Assembly (NCBI RefSeq): GCF_003248355.1
Contig: NZ_QKWY01000001.1
Span: 3,678,001 to 3,742,000, forward strand
Source of the DNA: Streptomyces sp. AC1-42W
GTDB lineage: Bacteria > Actinomycetota > Actinomycetes > Streptomycetales > Streptomycetaceae
Reading direction: 5' to 3'
Length of the DNA stretch: 64,000 nucleotides
This document shows, one piece after another, positions 17,326-27,707 of this stretch (positions are counted from its first letter, which is position 1; each line of letters starts with the position of its first letter). Made by a program: the position numbers and the translations under genes. The notes beneath the pieces were generated by a model, which was not told the origin of the DNA, made no database searches, and was given only the letters and a program-made list of their open reading frames with translations.

Positions 17326-18738
17326 ATGCCCATCGCGACGGTCAACCCCGCGAACGGCGAGACGCTCAGGACGTTCGACGCACTGGAGGACGACGAGATC
17401 GAGAAGCGGATCGCCGCGGCCGACGCCGCCTTCCGCGACTACCGCACCACCTCATTCGGCGAACGGGCCCGGCTGCTCGGCCGGGCCGCCGACCTGCTGG
17501 ACGAGGACCGGCGGGACATCGCCCGCACCATGACCCTGGAGATGGGCAAACCCGTCACCGCCGCCCGCGCCGAGGCCGCCAAGTGCGCCAAGGCGATGCG
17601 CTGGTACGCCGCCCGCGCCGAGGAACTGCTCGCCGACGAGCACCCCTCGCCCGCCGACGTCGAGGACTCCGGCGCGGTACGCGCGTACGTCCGCTACCGC
17701 CCGCTGGGCCCGGTCCTGGCCGTCATGCCGTGGAACTTCCCGCTCTGGCAGGTCGTGCGCTTCGCCGCCCCCGCCCTCATGGCGGGCAACACCGGCCTGC
17801 TGAAGCACGCCTCCAACGTGCCGCAGACCGCGCTCTACCTCGGCGACCTCTTCCGCCGCGCCGGCTTCCCGGCCGGCTGCTTCCAGACCCTGCTGGTGGG
17901 CTCCAAGGCCGTCGAGGGCATCCTGCGCGACCCCCGCGTCGCCGCCGCGACACTGACCGGCAGCGAACCGGCCGGACGCTCCGTCGCGGCGATCGCCGGC
18001 GACGAGATCAAGCACACCGTCCTCGAACTCGGCGGCAGCGACCCCTACCTCGTCCTGCCCTCGGCGGACATCGCCAAGGCCGCCCGTACCGCCGTCACCG
18101 CCCGCGCCCAGAACAACGGCCAGTCCTGCATCGCCGCCAAACGGTTCATCGTGCACACCGAGGTGTACGAGGAGTTCGCCGAACGCTTCACCGCCGGCAT
18201 GCGCGAACTGACCGTGGGCGACCCGCTGGAGGAATCCACCGACGTCGGACCGCTCGCCAGTGAACAGGGCCGCGCCGACATCGAGGAACTGGTGGACGAC
18301 GCCCTGCGCCGGGGCGCCGAGGCCCTGTGCGGCGGCGGCCGCCCCGAAGGCCTGGCCGGCGGACTGGAGAACGGCTGGTTCTACGCGCCCACCGTCCTCG
18401 CCGGTATCACCCCCGAGATGCGCGTCCACCGCGAGGAGACCTTCGGCCCGGTCGCCTCCCTCTACCGCGTGGACAGTCTCGACCAGGCCCTGGAAGTGGC
18501 CGACGACACCCCCTTCGGGCTCAGCTCCAACGTATGGACCCGCGACGCCGGCGAGGCCGAACGCTGCGTCCGCGACCTCCGGGCCGGCGGTGTCTTCTTC
18601 AACGGTATGACCGCCTCCCACCCCGCGCTGCCCTTCGGCGGCGTGAAGCGCTCCGGCTACGGGCGCGAACTCGCCGGGCACGGCATCCGCGAGTTCTGCA
18701 ACGCCACCACCGTCTGGTACGGCTCCGAGCCCCGGTGA
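17326..18738 (+). CDS. NAD(P)-dependent succinic semialdehyde-type aldehyde dehydrogenase
   Basis: A 470-residue aldehyde dehydrogenase that oxidises an aldehyde, probably succinic semialdehyde, to the acid. The cofactor-binding motif is [10 protein letters not shown], the general base is Glu234 in LELGG, and the nucleophile is Cys268 in [12 protein letters not shown]. The length and PWNFP/QSCIA motifs resemble mycobacterial GabD1. AAGGAGG lies 8 bases before ATG 17326. The phosphoketolase gene follows after 22 bases, so the two are probably one operon. The substrate is inferred from resemblance only. Confidence 0.87.
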   Translation: MPIATVNPANGETLRTFDALEDDEIEKRIAAADAAFRDYRTTSFGERARLLGRAADLLDEDRRDIARTMTLEMGKPVTAARAEAAKCAKAMRWYAARAEELLADEHPSPADVEDSGAVRAYVRYRPLGPVLAVMPWNFPLWQVVRFAAPALMAGNTGLLKHASNVPQTALYLGDLFRRAGFPAGCFQTLLVGSKAVEGILRDPRVAAATLTGSEPAGRSVAAIAGDEIKHTVLELGGSDPYLVLPSADIAKAARTAVTARAQNNGQSCIAAKRFIVHTEVYEEFAERFTAGMRELTVGDPLEESTDVGPLASEQGRADIEELVDDALRRGAEALCGGGRPEGLAGGLENGWFYAPTVLAGITPEMRVHREETFGPVASLYRVDSLDQALEVADDTPFGLSSNVWTRDAGEAERCVRDLRAGGVFFNGMTASHPALPFGGVKRSGYGRELAGHGIREFCNATTVWYGSEPR

Positions 18739-18760
18739 CCGCCCGCAGAGAGGCACGACC

Positions 18761-21160
18761 ATGAGCGACGCCCCACCGCAGCCCCCGCAGCCCCCGCAGG
18801 CGACCGGCCCCGGCGACGAGGAGATCGACGCGCTCGACGCGCACTGGCGGGCCGCCAACTACCTGGCCGCCGGCCAGATCTACCTGATGGACAACCCCCT
18901 GCTGACCCGGCCGCTCGCCCCCGAGCACATCAAACCCCGGCTGCTCGGACACTGGGGCACCTCACCGGGGCTCAACCTCGTCTACACCCACCTCAACCGC
19001 CTCGTCCGCGCCCGCGGCACCCGCGCCCTGTGCGTCTGGGGCCCCGGCCACGGCGGGCCCGCCGTCCTCGCCGGCTCCTGGCTGGAAGGCAGCTACTCGG
19101 AGATCTACCCCGACATCGGCCGGGACGCCGAGGGCATGGGCCGGCTGTTCAAGCAGTTCTCCTTCCCCGGCGGCGTCCCCAGCCACGTCGCCCCCGAGAC
19201 CCCCGGCTCCATCCACGAGGGCGGCGAGCTCGGCTACTCCCTCGGCCACGCCTACGGAGCCGCGCTCGACCACCCGGAGCTGCTGGTCACCTGCGTCATC
19301 GGCGACGGCGAGGCGGAGACCGGACCGCTCGCCGGGTCCTGGCACGCCAACAAGTTCCTCGACCCCGTCCACGACGGAGCCGTCCTGCCGGTCCTCCACC
19401 TCAACGGCTACAAGATCGCCAACCCGACCGTGCTCGCCCGCCTCCCGCACACCGAACTCGACGCCCTGCTGCGCGGCTACGGCCACGACCCCCTCTACGT
19501 CGAGGGCGACGAACCGCGCGCCGTGCACCGGGCCATGGCCCTCGCGATGGACCGCGCGGCCGACCGCGTCGCGGAGATCCAGGCCGCCGCCCGGACCGGC
19601 GGCGACACCGGGCGGCCGCGCTGGCCGATGATCGTCCTGCGCACCCCGAAGGGCTGGACCGGGCCCGCCGAGGTGGACGGCGTGCCCGTCGAAGGCACCT
19701 GGCGCGCCCACCAGGTCCCGCTGCCCGGCGTCCGCGAGAACCCCGACCACCTGCGCCGGCTGGAGGCATGGCTCCGCTCCTACCGGCCCGCCGAACTCTT
19801 CGACGCCGACGGCCGCCCCACCGAACAGGTGCTGGCCTGCGTCCCCGAGGGCGACCTGCGCCTGGGCGCCTCCCCGTACGCCAACGGCGGCCTGTTCCTG
19901 CGCGACCTGCCCATCCCGGACCTGGACGGGTTCGCCGTCCCGGTGGACCGGCCCGGCCGTACGCTGCGCGAGCCCACCCGCGTCCTGGGCGGCCTCCTGG
20001 AAGCGGTCATGGCGGCCACCGCCGACCGCAGGGACTTCCGGCTCGTCGGCCCCGACGAGACCGCCTCCAACCGGCTCGACGCGGTCTACGAGGCCAGCGG
20101 CAAGGCGTGGCAGGCCCGCACCCTCCCGACCGACGAGCACCTCTCCCGCGACGGCCGGGTGATGGAGGTGCTGTCCGAGCATCTGTGCCAGGGCTGGCTG
20201 GAGGGCTATCTGCTGACCGGCCGGCACGGGCTGTTCTCCTGCTACGAGGCGTTCGCGCACATCGTGGACTCGATGGTCAACCAGCACATCAAATGGCTGC
20301 GCACCTCGCGCCGGCTCGCCTGGCGCCGTCCCATCGCCTCGCTCAACTACCTGCTCACCTCGCACGTCTGGCGCCAGGACCACAACGGCTTCTCGCACCA
20401 GGACCCGGGGTTCGTCGACCACGTCCTCAACAAGAGCCCCGAGGTCGTCCGGGTCTACCTGCCGCCCGACGCCAACACCCTGCTCTCCGTGGCCGACCAC
20501 GCGCTGCGCAGCCGGGACTACGTCAACGTCATCGTCGCCGGGAAGCAGCCGAGTTTCGACTGGCTGACCCTGGACCAGGCACGGGTGCACTGCGCGCGCG
20601 GCGCCGGCGTCTGGGAGTGGGCGGGCACCGAGGACGGCGGCCGCGAGCCCGACGTCGTCCTCGCCTGCGCCGGCGACGTACCCACGCTGGAGACCCTGGC
20701 GGCCGCCCAGCTGCTGCGGCGCCATCTGCCGGAGCTGGCCGTACGGGTGGTCAACGTGGTCGACATGGCCCGGCTCATGCCGCACTCCGAGCATCCGCAC
20801 GGCATGCCGGACTCCGAGTACGACGCGCTGTTCACCCGGGGCAGGCCGGTCGTCTTCGCGTACCACGGCTACCCCTGGCTGATCCACCGGCTGGCCTACT
20901 GCCGCGCCGGGCACGGCGATCTGCATGTGCGCGGCTACAAGGAGGAGGGCACCACGACCACGCCCTTCGACATGGTCGTCCGCAACGACCTCGACCGCTA
21001 CCGGCTGGTCATGGACGTGATCGACCGGGTCCCCGGCCTCGGCGTCCGCGCGGTGGCGGTGCGTCAGGAGATGGCGGACACCCGCACCCGCCACCACGCC
21101 TGGATTCGCGAACACGGCACCGACCTGCCCGAGGTGGCCGACTGGTCCTGGGAGGGCTGA
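18761..21160 (+). CDS. Phosphoketolase (xylulose-5-P/fructose-6-P)
   Basis: A 799-residue thiamine diphosphate enzyme that cleaves xylulose 5-phosphate (and often fructose 6-phosphate) with phosphate to give acetyl phosphate. Visible motifs are GPGHGGPA, the TPP-Mg motif [30 protein letters not shown] and the C-terminal [11 protein letters not shown]. The length is normal. No acetate kinase or phosphotransacetylase gene is adjacent. A strong terminator follows. Confidence 0.95.
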   Translation: MSDAPPQPPQPPQATGPGDEEIDALDAHWRAANYLAAGQIYLMDNPLLTRPLAPEHIKPRLLGHWGTSPGLNLVYTHLNRLVRARGTRALCVWGPGHGGPAVLAGSWLEGSYSEIYPDIGRDAEGMGRLFKQFSFPGGVPSHVAPETPGSIHEGGELGYSLGHAYGAALDHPELLVTCVIGDGEAETGPLAGSWHANKFLDPVHDGAVLPVLHLNGYKIANPTVLARLPHTELDALLRGYGHDPLYVEGDEPRAVHRAMALAMDRAADRVAEIQAAARTGGDTGRPRWPMIVLRTPKGWTGPAEVDGVPVEGTWRAHQVPLPGVRENPDHLRRLEAWLRSYRPAELFDADGRPTEQVLACVPEGDLRLGASPYANGGLFLRDLPIPDLDGFAVPVDRPGRTLREPTRVLGGLLEAVMAATADRRDFRLVGPDETASNRLDAVYEASGKAWQARTLPTDEHLSRDGRVMEVLSEHLCQGWLEGYLLTGRHGLFSCYEAFAHIVDSMVNQHIKWLRTSRRLAWRRPIASLNYLLTSHVWRQDHNGFSHQDPGFVDHVLNKSPEVVRVYLPPDANTLLSVADHALRSRDYVNVIVAGKQPSFDWLTLDQARVHCARGAGVWEWAGTEDGGREPDVVLACAGDVPTLETLAAAQLLRRHLPELAVRVVNVVDMARLMPHSEHPHGMPDSEYDALFTRGRPVVFAYHGYPWLIHRLAYCRAGHGDLHVRGYKEEGTTTTPFDMVVRNDLDRYRLVMDVIDRVPGLGVRAVAVRQEMADTRTRHHAWIREHGTDLPEVADWSWEG

Positions 21161-21176
21161 GCGCGCGGCATACGGC

Positions 21177-21210
21177 GAGGGCCCGGACGGAGAGTTCCGT
21201 CCGGGCCCTC
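21177..21210. terminator. Bidirectional terminator after phosphoketolase
   Basis: A perfect hairpin with 15-base arms (21177-21191 and 21196-21210) and a GAGT loop sits between two convergent genes. There is no U tract, which is usual for Streptomyces terminators. Confidence 0.85.
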
Positions 21211-21248
21211 ACCCGTCGCGCCGGGCCGGCCGTGCGCGCCGGGCCGGT

Positions 21249-22364
21249 CTAGAAGCGCAGTTCCGCCGCGATCCGGCCGTGCGCCTCGAGGGAGCCGTCG
21301 GCGACGAAGTACACCTCGGCCCCGCTGTCCAGCGCCGCCTCCACCAACTCGTCCACGATGTCCTCGCGGATGGTCACGTCGGCCGGGTCCACCACCTCGT
21401 CGGTGACCGGCCGGAGATGTTCCTCGTCCATCCGCACCGTCTGCTGGTAGTGCTCCTCCACCGCCACCAGCCCGGCGCGCCCCTCGCGCACCGCGGCCCA
21501 CACCTCGTCCAGGCCCCCGGCGAACGCCTTGCGGCCGCGCGCCGCGTCGAGCCTGGCGTCGATCTCCGCCGCGAAGCGGGCGCGCCGGGCGTCCAGGGCG
21601 GGGCGCAGCTCGGTGAGCAGTTCACGGGGCGCGTTGTCGGCCGGCGCGCCCTTGGTGACCCGGCCCACCGCGTCCTTCGCGCACTGCCCGGCCTCGTCGA
21701 ACAGGGCGAGCGCGGGGGCGATGCCGACCAGGTACAGCGGACGCGGGTCGGTGGCCAGCACGGCGCGCAGCTTCTCGTCCACCGTGCGCAGGAAGAGCTT
21801 GGTGTCCTCGTTGGCGAAGTTGCTCGGCGTGTCGCCGGTGCGCTCCATGCGCTGCGGGTTGAACTCCTCGCGCGGGGCGGTCAGCGGGAATCCGCCGATC
21901 CGGGCCTCCTGCGCGGACTCGGTGGTGCCGCTGAAGAGGGCGGCGTGGTCGGCGGCCACGGTCAGCGCCCAGAAGGGCCGGGCCTGGGCCTTCGCGGCGA
22001 CCAGGTTGTGGGTGAGGTAGCTGTCGCTGAGCACCACCCGTTCGGGTGCGGTACGCGGCAGTCGCCAGATCCGGTACTCGTCGGCGGTCGCCAGCAGCAC
22101 CAGCGCGTCCAGCGCCCGGCGCTGGTCGAGTTCCGAGACTGCGCGCTCCAGTTGCCGCTTGATCGCCGCGCAGGTCTCGCGGGAGACGGCCGGGTCGGCC
22201 TCCAGCCGGTTGTGGGCCTCGGACAGCAGATTGCGCAGCCGTACGGGGTCCTGGGCGTTGTCCGGGGCACGCCGGTGGGTCGGCATGGTCAGGGACAGGG
22301 CCGGATAGGGCCTGGTCGCGCGCAGCTCCTGCAGCAGGCCGGCGGTCAGGACGTCCGTGTCCAT
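21249..22364 (-). CDS. baeRF-type (archaeo-eukaryotic release factor-like) protein
   Basis: A 371-residue protein resembling the bacterial families related to eRF1/Pelota, best baeRF family 3. It opens with LLQELRATRPYPALSLTMPT. Middle segments are RALDALVLLATADEYRIWRLPRTAPERVVLSD and PLYLVGIAPALALFDEA. The C-terminal domain includes DVTIREDIVDELVEAALDSG and EVYFVADGSLEAHGRIAAEL, as in the L7Ae-like domain of these proteins. ATG 22364 has GGGAGGGA upstream; the frame extends to 22424 without support. A stress or ribosome-linked function is assumed for the family but not shown here. Confidence 0.7.
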   Translation of the reverse strand: MDTDVLTAGLLQELRATRPYPALSLTMPTHRRAPDNAQDPVRLRNLLSEAHNRLEADPAVSRETCAAIKRQLERAVSELDQRRALDALVLLATADEYRIWRLPRTAPERVVLSDSYLTHNLVAAKAQARPFWALTVAADHAALFSGTTESAQEARIGGFPLTAPREEFNPQRMERTGDTPSNFANEDTKLFLRTVDEKLRAVLATDPRPLYLVGIAPALALFDEAGQCAKDAVGRVTKGAPADNAPRELLTELRPALDARRARFAAEIDARLDAARGRKAFAGGLDEVWAAVREGRAGLVAVEEHYQQTVRMDEEHLRPVTDEVVDPADVTIREDIVDELVEAALDSGAEVYFVADGSLEAHGRIAAELRF

Positions 22365-22449
22365 CAGTTCCCTCCCTGGGGATTGGCGCACCGCGTTACG
22401 GAGCGGGTGATTTCTACGAGTCAACGAGTCAATTCATACCGTTTGATCC

Positions 22450-22455
22450 TAATAT
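22450..22455 (+). promoter_or_regulatory. AT-rich -10-like box in a divergent promoter region
   Basis: TAATAT sits in an unusually AT-rich stretch between the divergent baeRF and lipoprotein genes. Two direct copies of CGAGTCAA lie just upstream (about 22417-22431). The -35 element is not clear. Confidence 0.3.
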
Positions 22456-22523
22456 GGGCGAGTTGGTCATTCCGGGTGCGAGGAGCCCTGTCTCCCGCGC
22501 CCGCTTCAGTGGACGGAGCGTTT

Positions 22524-23090
22524 GTGAACCGGACCGGCCCCGTGCGGCGCCCCCTTCCGGGCCGGGTGGCCCGCGGCCTGACCCCCGCCGTACTCACCGC
22601 GCTGCTCGTCGCGGGCGCCGCCGCCTGCGGTGACTCCGACACCTCGTCGCCGGGCACCGCCCGGTCCACCCGCACCTTGTCCGCCGAGCCGGAGGCGAGC
22701 CCGAGCGCCAGCCCCCGCGGGCGCACCCCGGACGAGTTCGCCGCCTCGGTCTCCGCCGACGCGGAGCGCAACCGGCAGAAGGCCGCGGCGACCCTCAAGG
22801 GCGTGAAGGGCAAGGGCGACGCGATCGACGACGTCTCCGTCAGTGGCATCGCGGTCCGGTCCGGCGAGAAGTTCCGCAGCGCCCTGGTCCGCGTGACGAA
22901 CCGGGGCGACGACGCGGCGTTCTTCGCGGTGCGCGTCGAGTTCGTCGACTCCTCGGACAAGGTGCTGGACTCCGTGGTGCTCGGCTTCTCCGACGTGGCG
23001 CCCGGCGAGACGGTCAGCCAGCACGCCAACAGCGCGAAGGCCGCCGGCGTCAAGTCGTTCCCCCGGGTCGCCCAGGCGGAACGGGGCTGA
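22524..23090 (+). CDS. Putative secreted lipoprotein
   Basis: A 188-residue protein starting at GTG 22524. Residues 1-34 have an Arg-rich start and a hydrophobic core (TPAVLTALLVAGAAAC) ending at Cys35. The lipobox AAAC is relaxed, so lipidation is likely but not certain. A Ser/Pro-rich spacer follows. The C-terminal domain is a small beta sandwich (SALVRVTNRGDDAAFFAVRV, then FSDVAPGETVSQHA), similar to FxLYD-like domains. It is probably anchored outside the membrane. Function unknown. Confidence 0.75.
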   Translation: MNRTGPVRRPLPGRVARGLTPAVLTALLVAGAAACGDSDTSSPGTARSTRTLSAEPEASPSASPRGRTPDEFAASVSADAERNRQKAAATLKGVKGKGDAIDDVSVSGIAVRSGEKFRSALVRVTNRGDDAAFFAVRVEFVDSSDKVLDSVVLGFSDVAPGETVSQHANSAKAAGVKSFPRVAQAERG

Positions 23091-23126
23091 CGGCCGGCGG
23101 CCCGTGCGCCGCTCAGCGGGAGGCCG

Positions 23127-23966
23127 TCACCAGATGGCCTCCACCCACTCCGGGTGGTCCACGAACGGGTTCCGGTTGTGCTGGTACCGCTCGTATATGA
23201 CGTCGTTGCGCCGCTTCTCGAAGGAGTCCGGCGGGTCCTGCTCGTTCCACTGCTTGAGTACGGAGAGCCGGCCCATGTACGGGGCGGACCCGTTCGACAC
23301 CTTGTCGTTGGGCTCCAGGTCGGGGAAGGCGTCGTCGCCCTCGTAGCGCACCGCCATGTAGAGGATCATGCGGGCCACGTCGCCCTTGACGGCGTCGCGC
23401 GGTTCGAAGGAGTTGCTGTCGGTGTAGTTGCCCGGCGCGTTGCTCACCTGGCTGCCGCCGTTGTCGAAGTCCTTGTTGCCCCGTACGGAGTTGACCTGGA
23501 CGTCGGCCGGGCGCAGATGGTGGATGTCGGTGCCGGGGCCGGTGGCCGTGCCGAAGTCGCCGTGGGACTTGGCCCAGACGTGCTCCCGGTTCCACTGGCC
23601 GACGTTGCCGCCGTTGTCGCTCTTGGGCTCCGAGCGCCCGGTGTACAGCAGGATGACGTGGGTGGAGTCGGCCGGGTCCTGGTCGGTGTCCTTCAGGGCG
23701 TTCCAGACCTGGCTGTAGCTGAGCCTGCTCTGGTCGCTGATGATCGTGTGCAGGGCGTTCTTGAGCGCGGTGCCGGTCCTGCCGGACGCGTCCTCGTAGT
23801 AGGTGTCGTCGAGCGCGGAGAGCGAGGAGCCGGCCGCGGTGGTGGAGGTCGCGGCGGTGGGGGAGGGCAGCGGTGCGGGCGCGGCGGCCGCCGTGCCGGT
23901 GAGCGCCGCGAGGGCGGCGAGCGCGACGGGCAGGGCGCCGCGCGCGGGAAGGTGGCGACGGGACAT
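23127..23966 (-). CDS. Secreted endonuclease I family DNase
   Basis: A 279-residue extracellular nuclease. Residues 1-30 are a signal peptide (SRRHLPARGALPVALAALAA), followed by a Ser/Thr/Ala linker. The endonuclease I domain carries the His-Me finger pattern WNREHVWAKSHGDFG and DIHHLRPADVQVNSVRGNKD, with NREHVW and HHLRP as the catalytic and metal-binding stretches. ATG 23966 has GGAGAGGA upstream. It probably degrades extracellular DNA for nutrients. It lies tail to tail with the lipoprotein gene. Confidence 0.9.
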   Translation of the reverse strand: MSRRHLPARGALPVALAALAALTGTAAAAPAPLPSPTAATSTTAAGSSLSALDDTYYEDASGRTGTALKNALHTIISDQSRLSYSQVWNALKDTDQDPADSTHVILLYTGRSEPKSDNGGNVGQWNREHVWAKSHGDFGTATGPGTDIHHLRPADVQVNSVRGNKDFDNGGSQVSNAPGNYTDSNSFEPRDAVKGDVARMILYMAVRYEGDDAFPDLEPNDKVSNGSAPYMGRLSVLKQWNEQDPPDSFEKRRNDVIYERYQHNRNPFVDHPEWVEAIW

Positions 23967-24215
23967 GTGGGGTGTCCTCTCCGGGAATGCACGCACCGCG
24001 GCGCCGTCGGGGGTGGGGAAACGGTTCCGCGGTGAGTGGTGTCCGCTATGTGTACGCGGGAGCGTCCCATGCGGACCGTCACGATGTGTGAACGCCGCGT
24101 ATCTATCATGTGCAGGTCAAGTGAGGGCGCGGCGCCCGCCTCGCGGGCCGCGCCCGGCCTCGGATGCGGCGGCGTCGGCGGCGGGCGAGAATGACGGGAA
24201 GGAAAGGGAGGCGGC

Positions 24216-24416
24216 ATGAGCGACGAGTCCGATTCCGTATCCGACGTCCGAGGCGTGACTCCGGACGACCTCTTGCACACCGGCGCCACCGACGACCCGT
24301 CCGCGGAGGACCTGGTGCTCGCGTCGGGGAAGGACCTGACCCCGGCCAACCTCGAATGGGCGGAACGCACCCTGGCCAGGGAGGGCCGGGCGGCCATCGA
24401 CAAGCGACTGCCGTAG
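24216..24416 (+). CDS. Small acidic conserved protein
   Basis: A 66-residue acidic protein (SDESDSVSDVRGVTPDDLLH near the start, then LVLASGKDLTPANLEWAERT). It has no signal peptide or membrane segment. The ordered end ANLEWAERTLAREGRAAIDK looks like an amphipathic helix. GGAAAGGGAGG precedes ATG 24216, which supports real translation. Function unknown. Confidence 0.65.
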   Translation: MSDESDSVSDVRGVTPDDLLHTGATDDPSAEDLVLASGKDLTPANLEWAERTLAREGRAAIDKRLP

Positions 24417-24523
24417 ACGGCACGCACGGCGCACCAGGCGCACGCACCCGGCGCGACGGCAGCGGCCGTCGCGCCGTACGGCAGTACGGGCGCCGGACCC
24501 GGCTCGGTTAGCCTGAACGCACA

Positions 24524-25681
24524 ATGAACCGTTTGACGACGTCAGCGGGCGGTTACGACCTCGCCCGCTTCCCCGAGGACCCCCGCGACCCGCTCCGTGC
24601 CTGGGACGCGGCCGACGCCTATCTGCTCCAGCACCTGGAGGGCACCGAGGGCGCCGCCCCGGTCGCCGTCGAGGGCCGCGTCGTCGTGGTCGGGGACCGC
24701 TGGGGCGCTCTGAGCACCGCGCTCGCCGGCCACCACCCGGTGCAGATCAGCGACTCCTGCCTCGGGCAGCGGGCGACCGCCGCGAACCTCGCGCGCAACG
24801 GCCTGCCCGCGGACGCCGTGCGCCTGCTCTCCCCGCGCGACACCCCGCCGGACCGCATCGACGTCCTGCTCGTCCGCGTACCCAAGAGCCTCGCCTTCCT
24901 GGAGGACCAGCTCCACCGGCTCGCGCCCGCCGTGCACGCCGGCACCCTCGTCATCGGCACCGGCATGGTCAAGGAGATCCACACCTCGACCCTCGCCCTG
25001 TTCGAGCGCATCATCGGCCCCACCCGCACCTCCCTCGCCGTGCGCAAGGCCCGGCTCATCCACTGCACCCCGGACCCGGCCCTGCCGCGCACCCCCAGCC
25101 CCTGGCCCCTGCGCTACGCACTGCCCCCGGACGCCGGAGCGGCCGCCGGGCACACCGTCACCAACCACGCCGGGATCTTCTGCGCCGACCGGCTCGACAT
25201 CGGCACCCGCTTCTTCCTCAAGCACCTGCCGGACCGCACCGGGCCGGACCGGGTCGTGGACCTCGGCTGCGGCAACGGCGTCCTCGGCCTCGCCGCCGCC
25301 CTCGCCAACCCGGACGCCACCCTCACCTTCATCGACGAGTCCCACCAGGCCGTCGCCTCCGCCGAGGAGACCTTCCGCGCCAACACCGGACCCGGCGCAC
25401 GGGCGAGCTTCGTCGTCGGGGACGGCCTGGCCGGCGCCGAGCCCGGCAGCGCCGACCTGGTCCTCAACAACCCGCCGTTCCACTCGCACCAGGCCACCAC
25501 CGACGCCACCGCCCGGAGCATGTTCCACGGCGCGCGGCGCGCCCTGCGCCGGGGCGGCGAGCTGTGGGTCGTCGCCAACCGGCACCTGGGCCACCACACC
25601 ACCCTGCGCCGCGTCTTCGGCAACTGTCAGACGGTCGCGGGCGACCCGAAGTTCGTGGTGCTGCGCGCCGTCAAGCGCTGA
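24524..25681 (+). CDS. RlmG/RsmC-like rRNA guanine N2-methyltransferase
   Basis: A 385-residue class I methyltransferase with two related halves. The C-terminal half has the AdoMet motif VVDLGCGNGVLGLAAALANP (near residue 243) and the base-methylation motif NNPPF near residue 314, which is diagnostic for RsmC/RlmG enzymes that methylate guanine N2 in rRNA. The N-terminal half is a degenerate copy, as expected in RlmG. Site assignment (23S G1835) is by family only. The 3' end overlaps the convergent ADP-ribosylglycohydrolase gene by 11 bases. Confidence 0.85.
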   Translation: MNRLTTSAGGYDLARFPEDPRDPLRAWDAADAYLLQHLEGTEGAAPVAVEGRVVVVGDRWGALSTALAGHHPVQISDSCLGQRATAANLARNGLPADAVRLLSPRDTPPDRIDVLLVRVPKSLAFLEDQLHRLAPAVHAGTLVIGTGMVKEIHTSTLALFERIIGPTRTSLAVRKARLIHCTPDPALPRTPSPWPLRYALPPDAGAAAGHTVTNHAGIFCADRLDIGTRFFLKHLPDRTGPDRVVDLGCGNGVLGLAAALANPDATLTFIDESHQAVASAEETFRANTGPGARASFVVGDGLAGAEPGSADLVLNNPPFHSHQATTDATARSMFHGARRALRRGGELWVVANRHLGHHTTLRRVFGNCQTVAGDPKFVVLRAVKR

Positions 25682-26594
25682 GCCGCGGTACGCGGTCCAG
25701 GGGCAGCGGCTCCCGCGCCGCCCGCCAGGCGGGCGGAAGAGCGGCCACGCCCGTACGCGCGGCGATCACCCCGCCCGCGATGGCGCAGGTCGTGTCAATG
25801 TCCCCGCGGCCGCCGACGGTGACCCACAGGCCCTCCTCCAGATCGTCCGGATGGCCCGCCGCACACCACAGCGCGAAGGGGACGGTGTCGGGCCCGGACA
25901 TCCGGTAGCCGGAGCCCAGGACCTCCGCGGCGTGGCGGACCGAGGTGCGGGCGGGCATCCGGGCCGCGATCCGGACGCCCGAGCGCACCTCGCTGTCCGG
26001 CAGGTGCGCGGCCACCTCCCGGAGGAACGCGCCGCGCTCGGGCGCCGGGCCGCCCCGGCCGCGCGTGGCCAGCGCCGCCGCGACGGCGACCGCCACCGCC
26101 CCGGCGGCCGCCTCCGGGTGGTGGTGCGAGACGGCGCTCTGCCGGGCGGCCTGCTCGACGACGGTGTCCAGGTCGGCGGCGTGCCAGGCGCCGAGCGGGG
26201 CGACGCGCATCGCCGCCCCGTTCCCCCATGAGCCCATGCCCTGGAACTGTGCGGCCACCAGTTCCCGCCAGGGCTCGCCCGCGCCGATCCGGCGCAGCAC
26301 GTCGTGCATCGAGGCCCCGTACCCGCGGTGCGTGTCGGCCGCGTACTCCTCGGCCAGGCGCCGGGCGAACCGGTCCTGGTCCACGATGCCGTCCCCCTCG
26401 GCGAGTTCGCGGACCAGGACCAGCGCCTGGGCGGTGTCGTCGCTCCACCGCCACACCGGCTCCGGGGGCGGCGTCCGCGACTCCAGGGGCTCGGGACCCT
26501 CGCGCCGCAGGATGCCGAACCAGCGGTCGCCGAAGGCGTCACCGAAGGCGAGTCCGGACAGCGAATCCAGGACGGAGGAAGGTGCGTTGGTCAT
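25671..26594 (-). CDS. ADP-ribosylglycohydrolase family protein
   Basis: A 307-residue DraG-fold hydrolase that would remove ADP-ribose from proteins or nucleic acids. Metal-binding motifs are visible: GLAFGDAFGDRWFG near residue 13, WRWSDDTAQALVLVREL near 47, and GRGDIDTTCAIAGGVIAARTG near the end. ATG 26594 (MTNAPSSVL) is preferred; the frame runs up to 27092 but that part shadows other genes. It is divergent from the MpaB-family gene. Its target is unknown, and no DraT or toxin partner is nearby. Confidence 0.88.
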   Translation of the reverse strand: MTNAPSSVLDSLSGLAFGDAFGDRWFGILRREGPEPLESRTPPPEPVWRWSDDTAQALVLVRELAEGDGIVDQDRFARRLAEEYAADTHRGYGASMHDVLRRIGAGEPWRELVAAQFQGMGSWGNGAAMRVAPLGAWHAADLDTVVEQAARQSAVSHHHPEAAAGAVAVAVAAALATRGRGGPAPERGAFLREVAAHLPDSEVRSGVRIAARMPARTSVRHAAEVLGSGYRMSGPDTVPFALWCAAGHPDDLEEGLWVTVGGRGDIDTTCAIAGGVIAARTGVAALPPAWRAAREPLPLDRVPRLSA

Positions 26595-26614
26595 CGGAGC
26601 AGTATGGCAATGCG

Positions 26615-26710
26615 CCCGTCGCTCCGCCGCCCTCCTCGCCCGTCGCTCCGCCGCCCTCCTCGCCCGCCGGTCCGCCAGCCTCCTCGCCCGCCGGTCCGCC
26701 GCCCTCCTCG
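26615..26710. repeat. Four-copy 24-bp tandem repeat in a divergent promoter region
   Basis: Four head-to-tail 24-base units start at 26615, 26639, 26663 and 26687. Units 1 and 2 are identical. Units 3 and 4 change the GTCGCTCC part to GCCGGTCC, and unit 3 has one further change. The core is CCGCCGCCCTCCTCG. The array lies between the divergent starts at 26594 and 26791. A period of 24 keeps any reading frame open, so it appears as open frames on both strands, but both genes have good starts outside it. Confidence 0.9.
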
Positions 26711-26790
26711 ACCGTCCGCGCGCCCCCGGCCACACTGGGGGCGTCCGGCGGCCCGGCTCCGGGCCGCCACCGAGCGGGAGGGACACCCAC

Positions 26791-27707
26791 ATGACGGAAG
26801 CCGACCCCGGACTCTTCGGACCCGCGTCGGTCACCTGGCAACTGCACGCCGACCCGATGATGTGGATCGCCGGGGTACGCGCCCTCCACCTCCAGGCCCT
26901 CCACCCGCTCGCGGTGCGCGGCGTCACCCAGAACTCCGACTTCCGGGACGACGCCTGGGGCCGGCTCATGCGCACCGCGGGCTTCGTCGGCACCCTCACG
27001 TACGGCACCACCGAAGCCGCCGAGAAGGCGGGCGCGCGGGTCCGGAAGATCCACCGCCACCTCACGGTCACCGACCCGGCGACCGGCCGCACCTGCGGCG
27101 TCGACGAGCCCGAACTGCTGCTGTGGGTGCACTGCGCCGAGGCCGACTCCTACCTTCAGGTCCTGCTCCGCTCCGGCTACCCGCTCACCGCCCGGCAGGC
27201 CGACCGGTACATCGGTGAACACCGGCACAGCGCCCGCCTGGTCGGCCTCGACCCCGACGACGTCCCCGCGACGACCGCCGAACTCGCCGGCTACTTCGCC
27301 CGCGTACGGCCCGCCCTCGCCCGGACCCCGGAGGCGCTGGACGTCGCCCGCTTCCTGCACCGGCCGCCCGTCCACCCCCTCCTCGTCCCGGCCCGCGCCC
27401 TGCTCTGGCGGCACGCGGCGGACCTCGCCTACCAGTCCCTGCCGCCGTTCGCCCACGAGCTGTACGGCAGGGCCGCGCCGCCGCCCGCCGCCGTGGACCG
27501 CAGGCTGCGCACCACCGGCGCCCTGCTGCGCGCCGTCCCCGCCCGGCTGCGGTGGCGGCTGCCGCCCGGTCACATCATGGGCGCGATGGCGCGCCTCGGA
27601 CCCGGCAGCCGCCCCACCCCGTACACACTGAAGAGGCAGGCAGCCATACTGGACGCGCCGGGGAGGGCGCGGCGACAGCGGGCGGAACGACGGGGGCGGC
27701 AACAGGG

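Noticed and set aside
22524..23090. A long frame starting at 21279
   Set aside because: The upstream part is antisense to the baeRF-type gene; the real start is GTG 22524, which begins a signal peptide.
26615..26710. A CRISPR-like array
   Set aside because: The units are directly adjacent with no spacers and are only 24 bases; no cas genes exist in the window.
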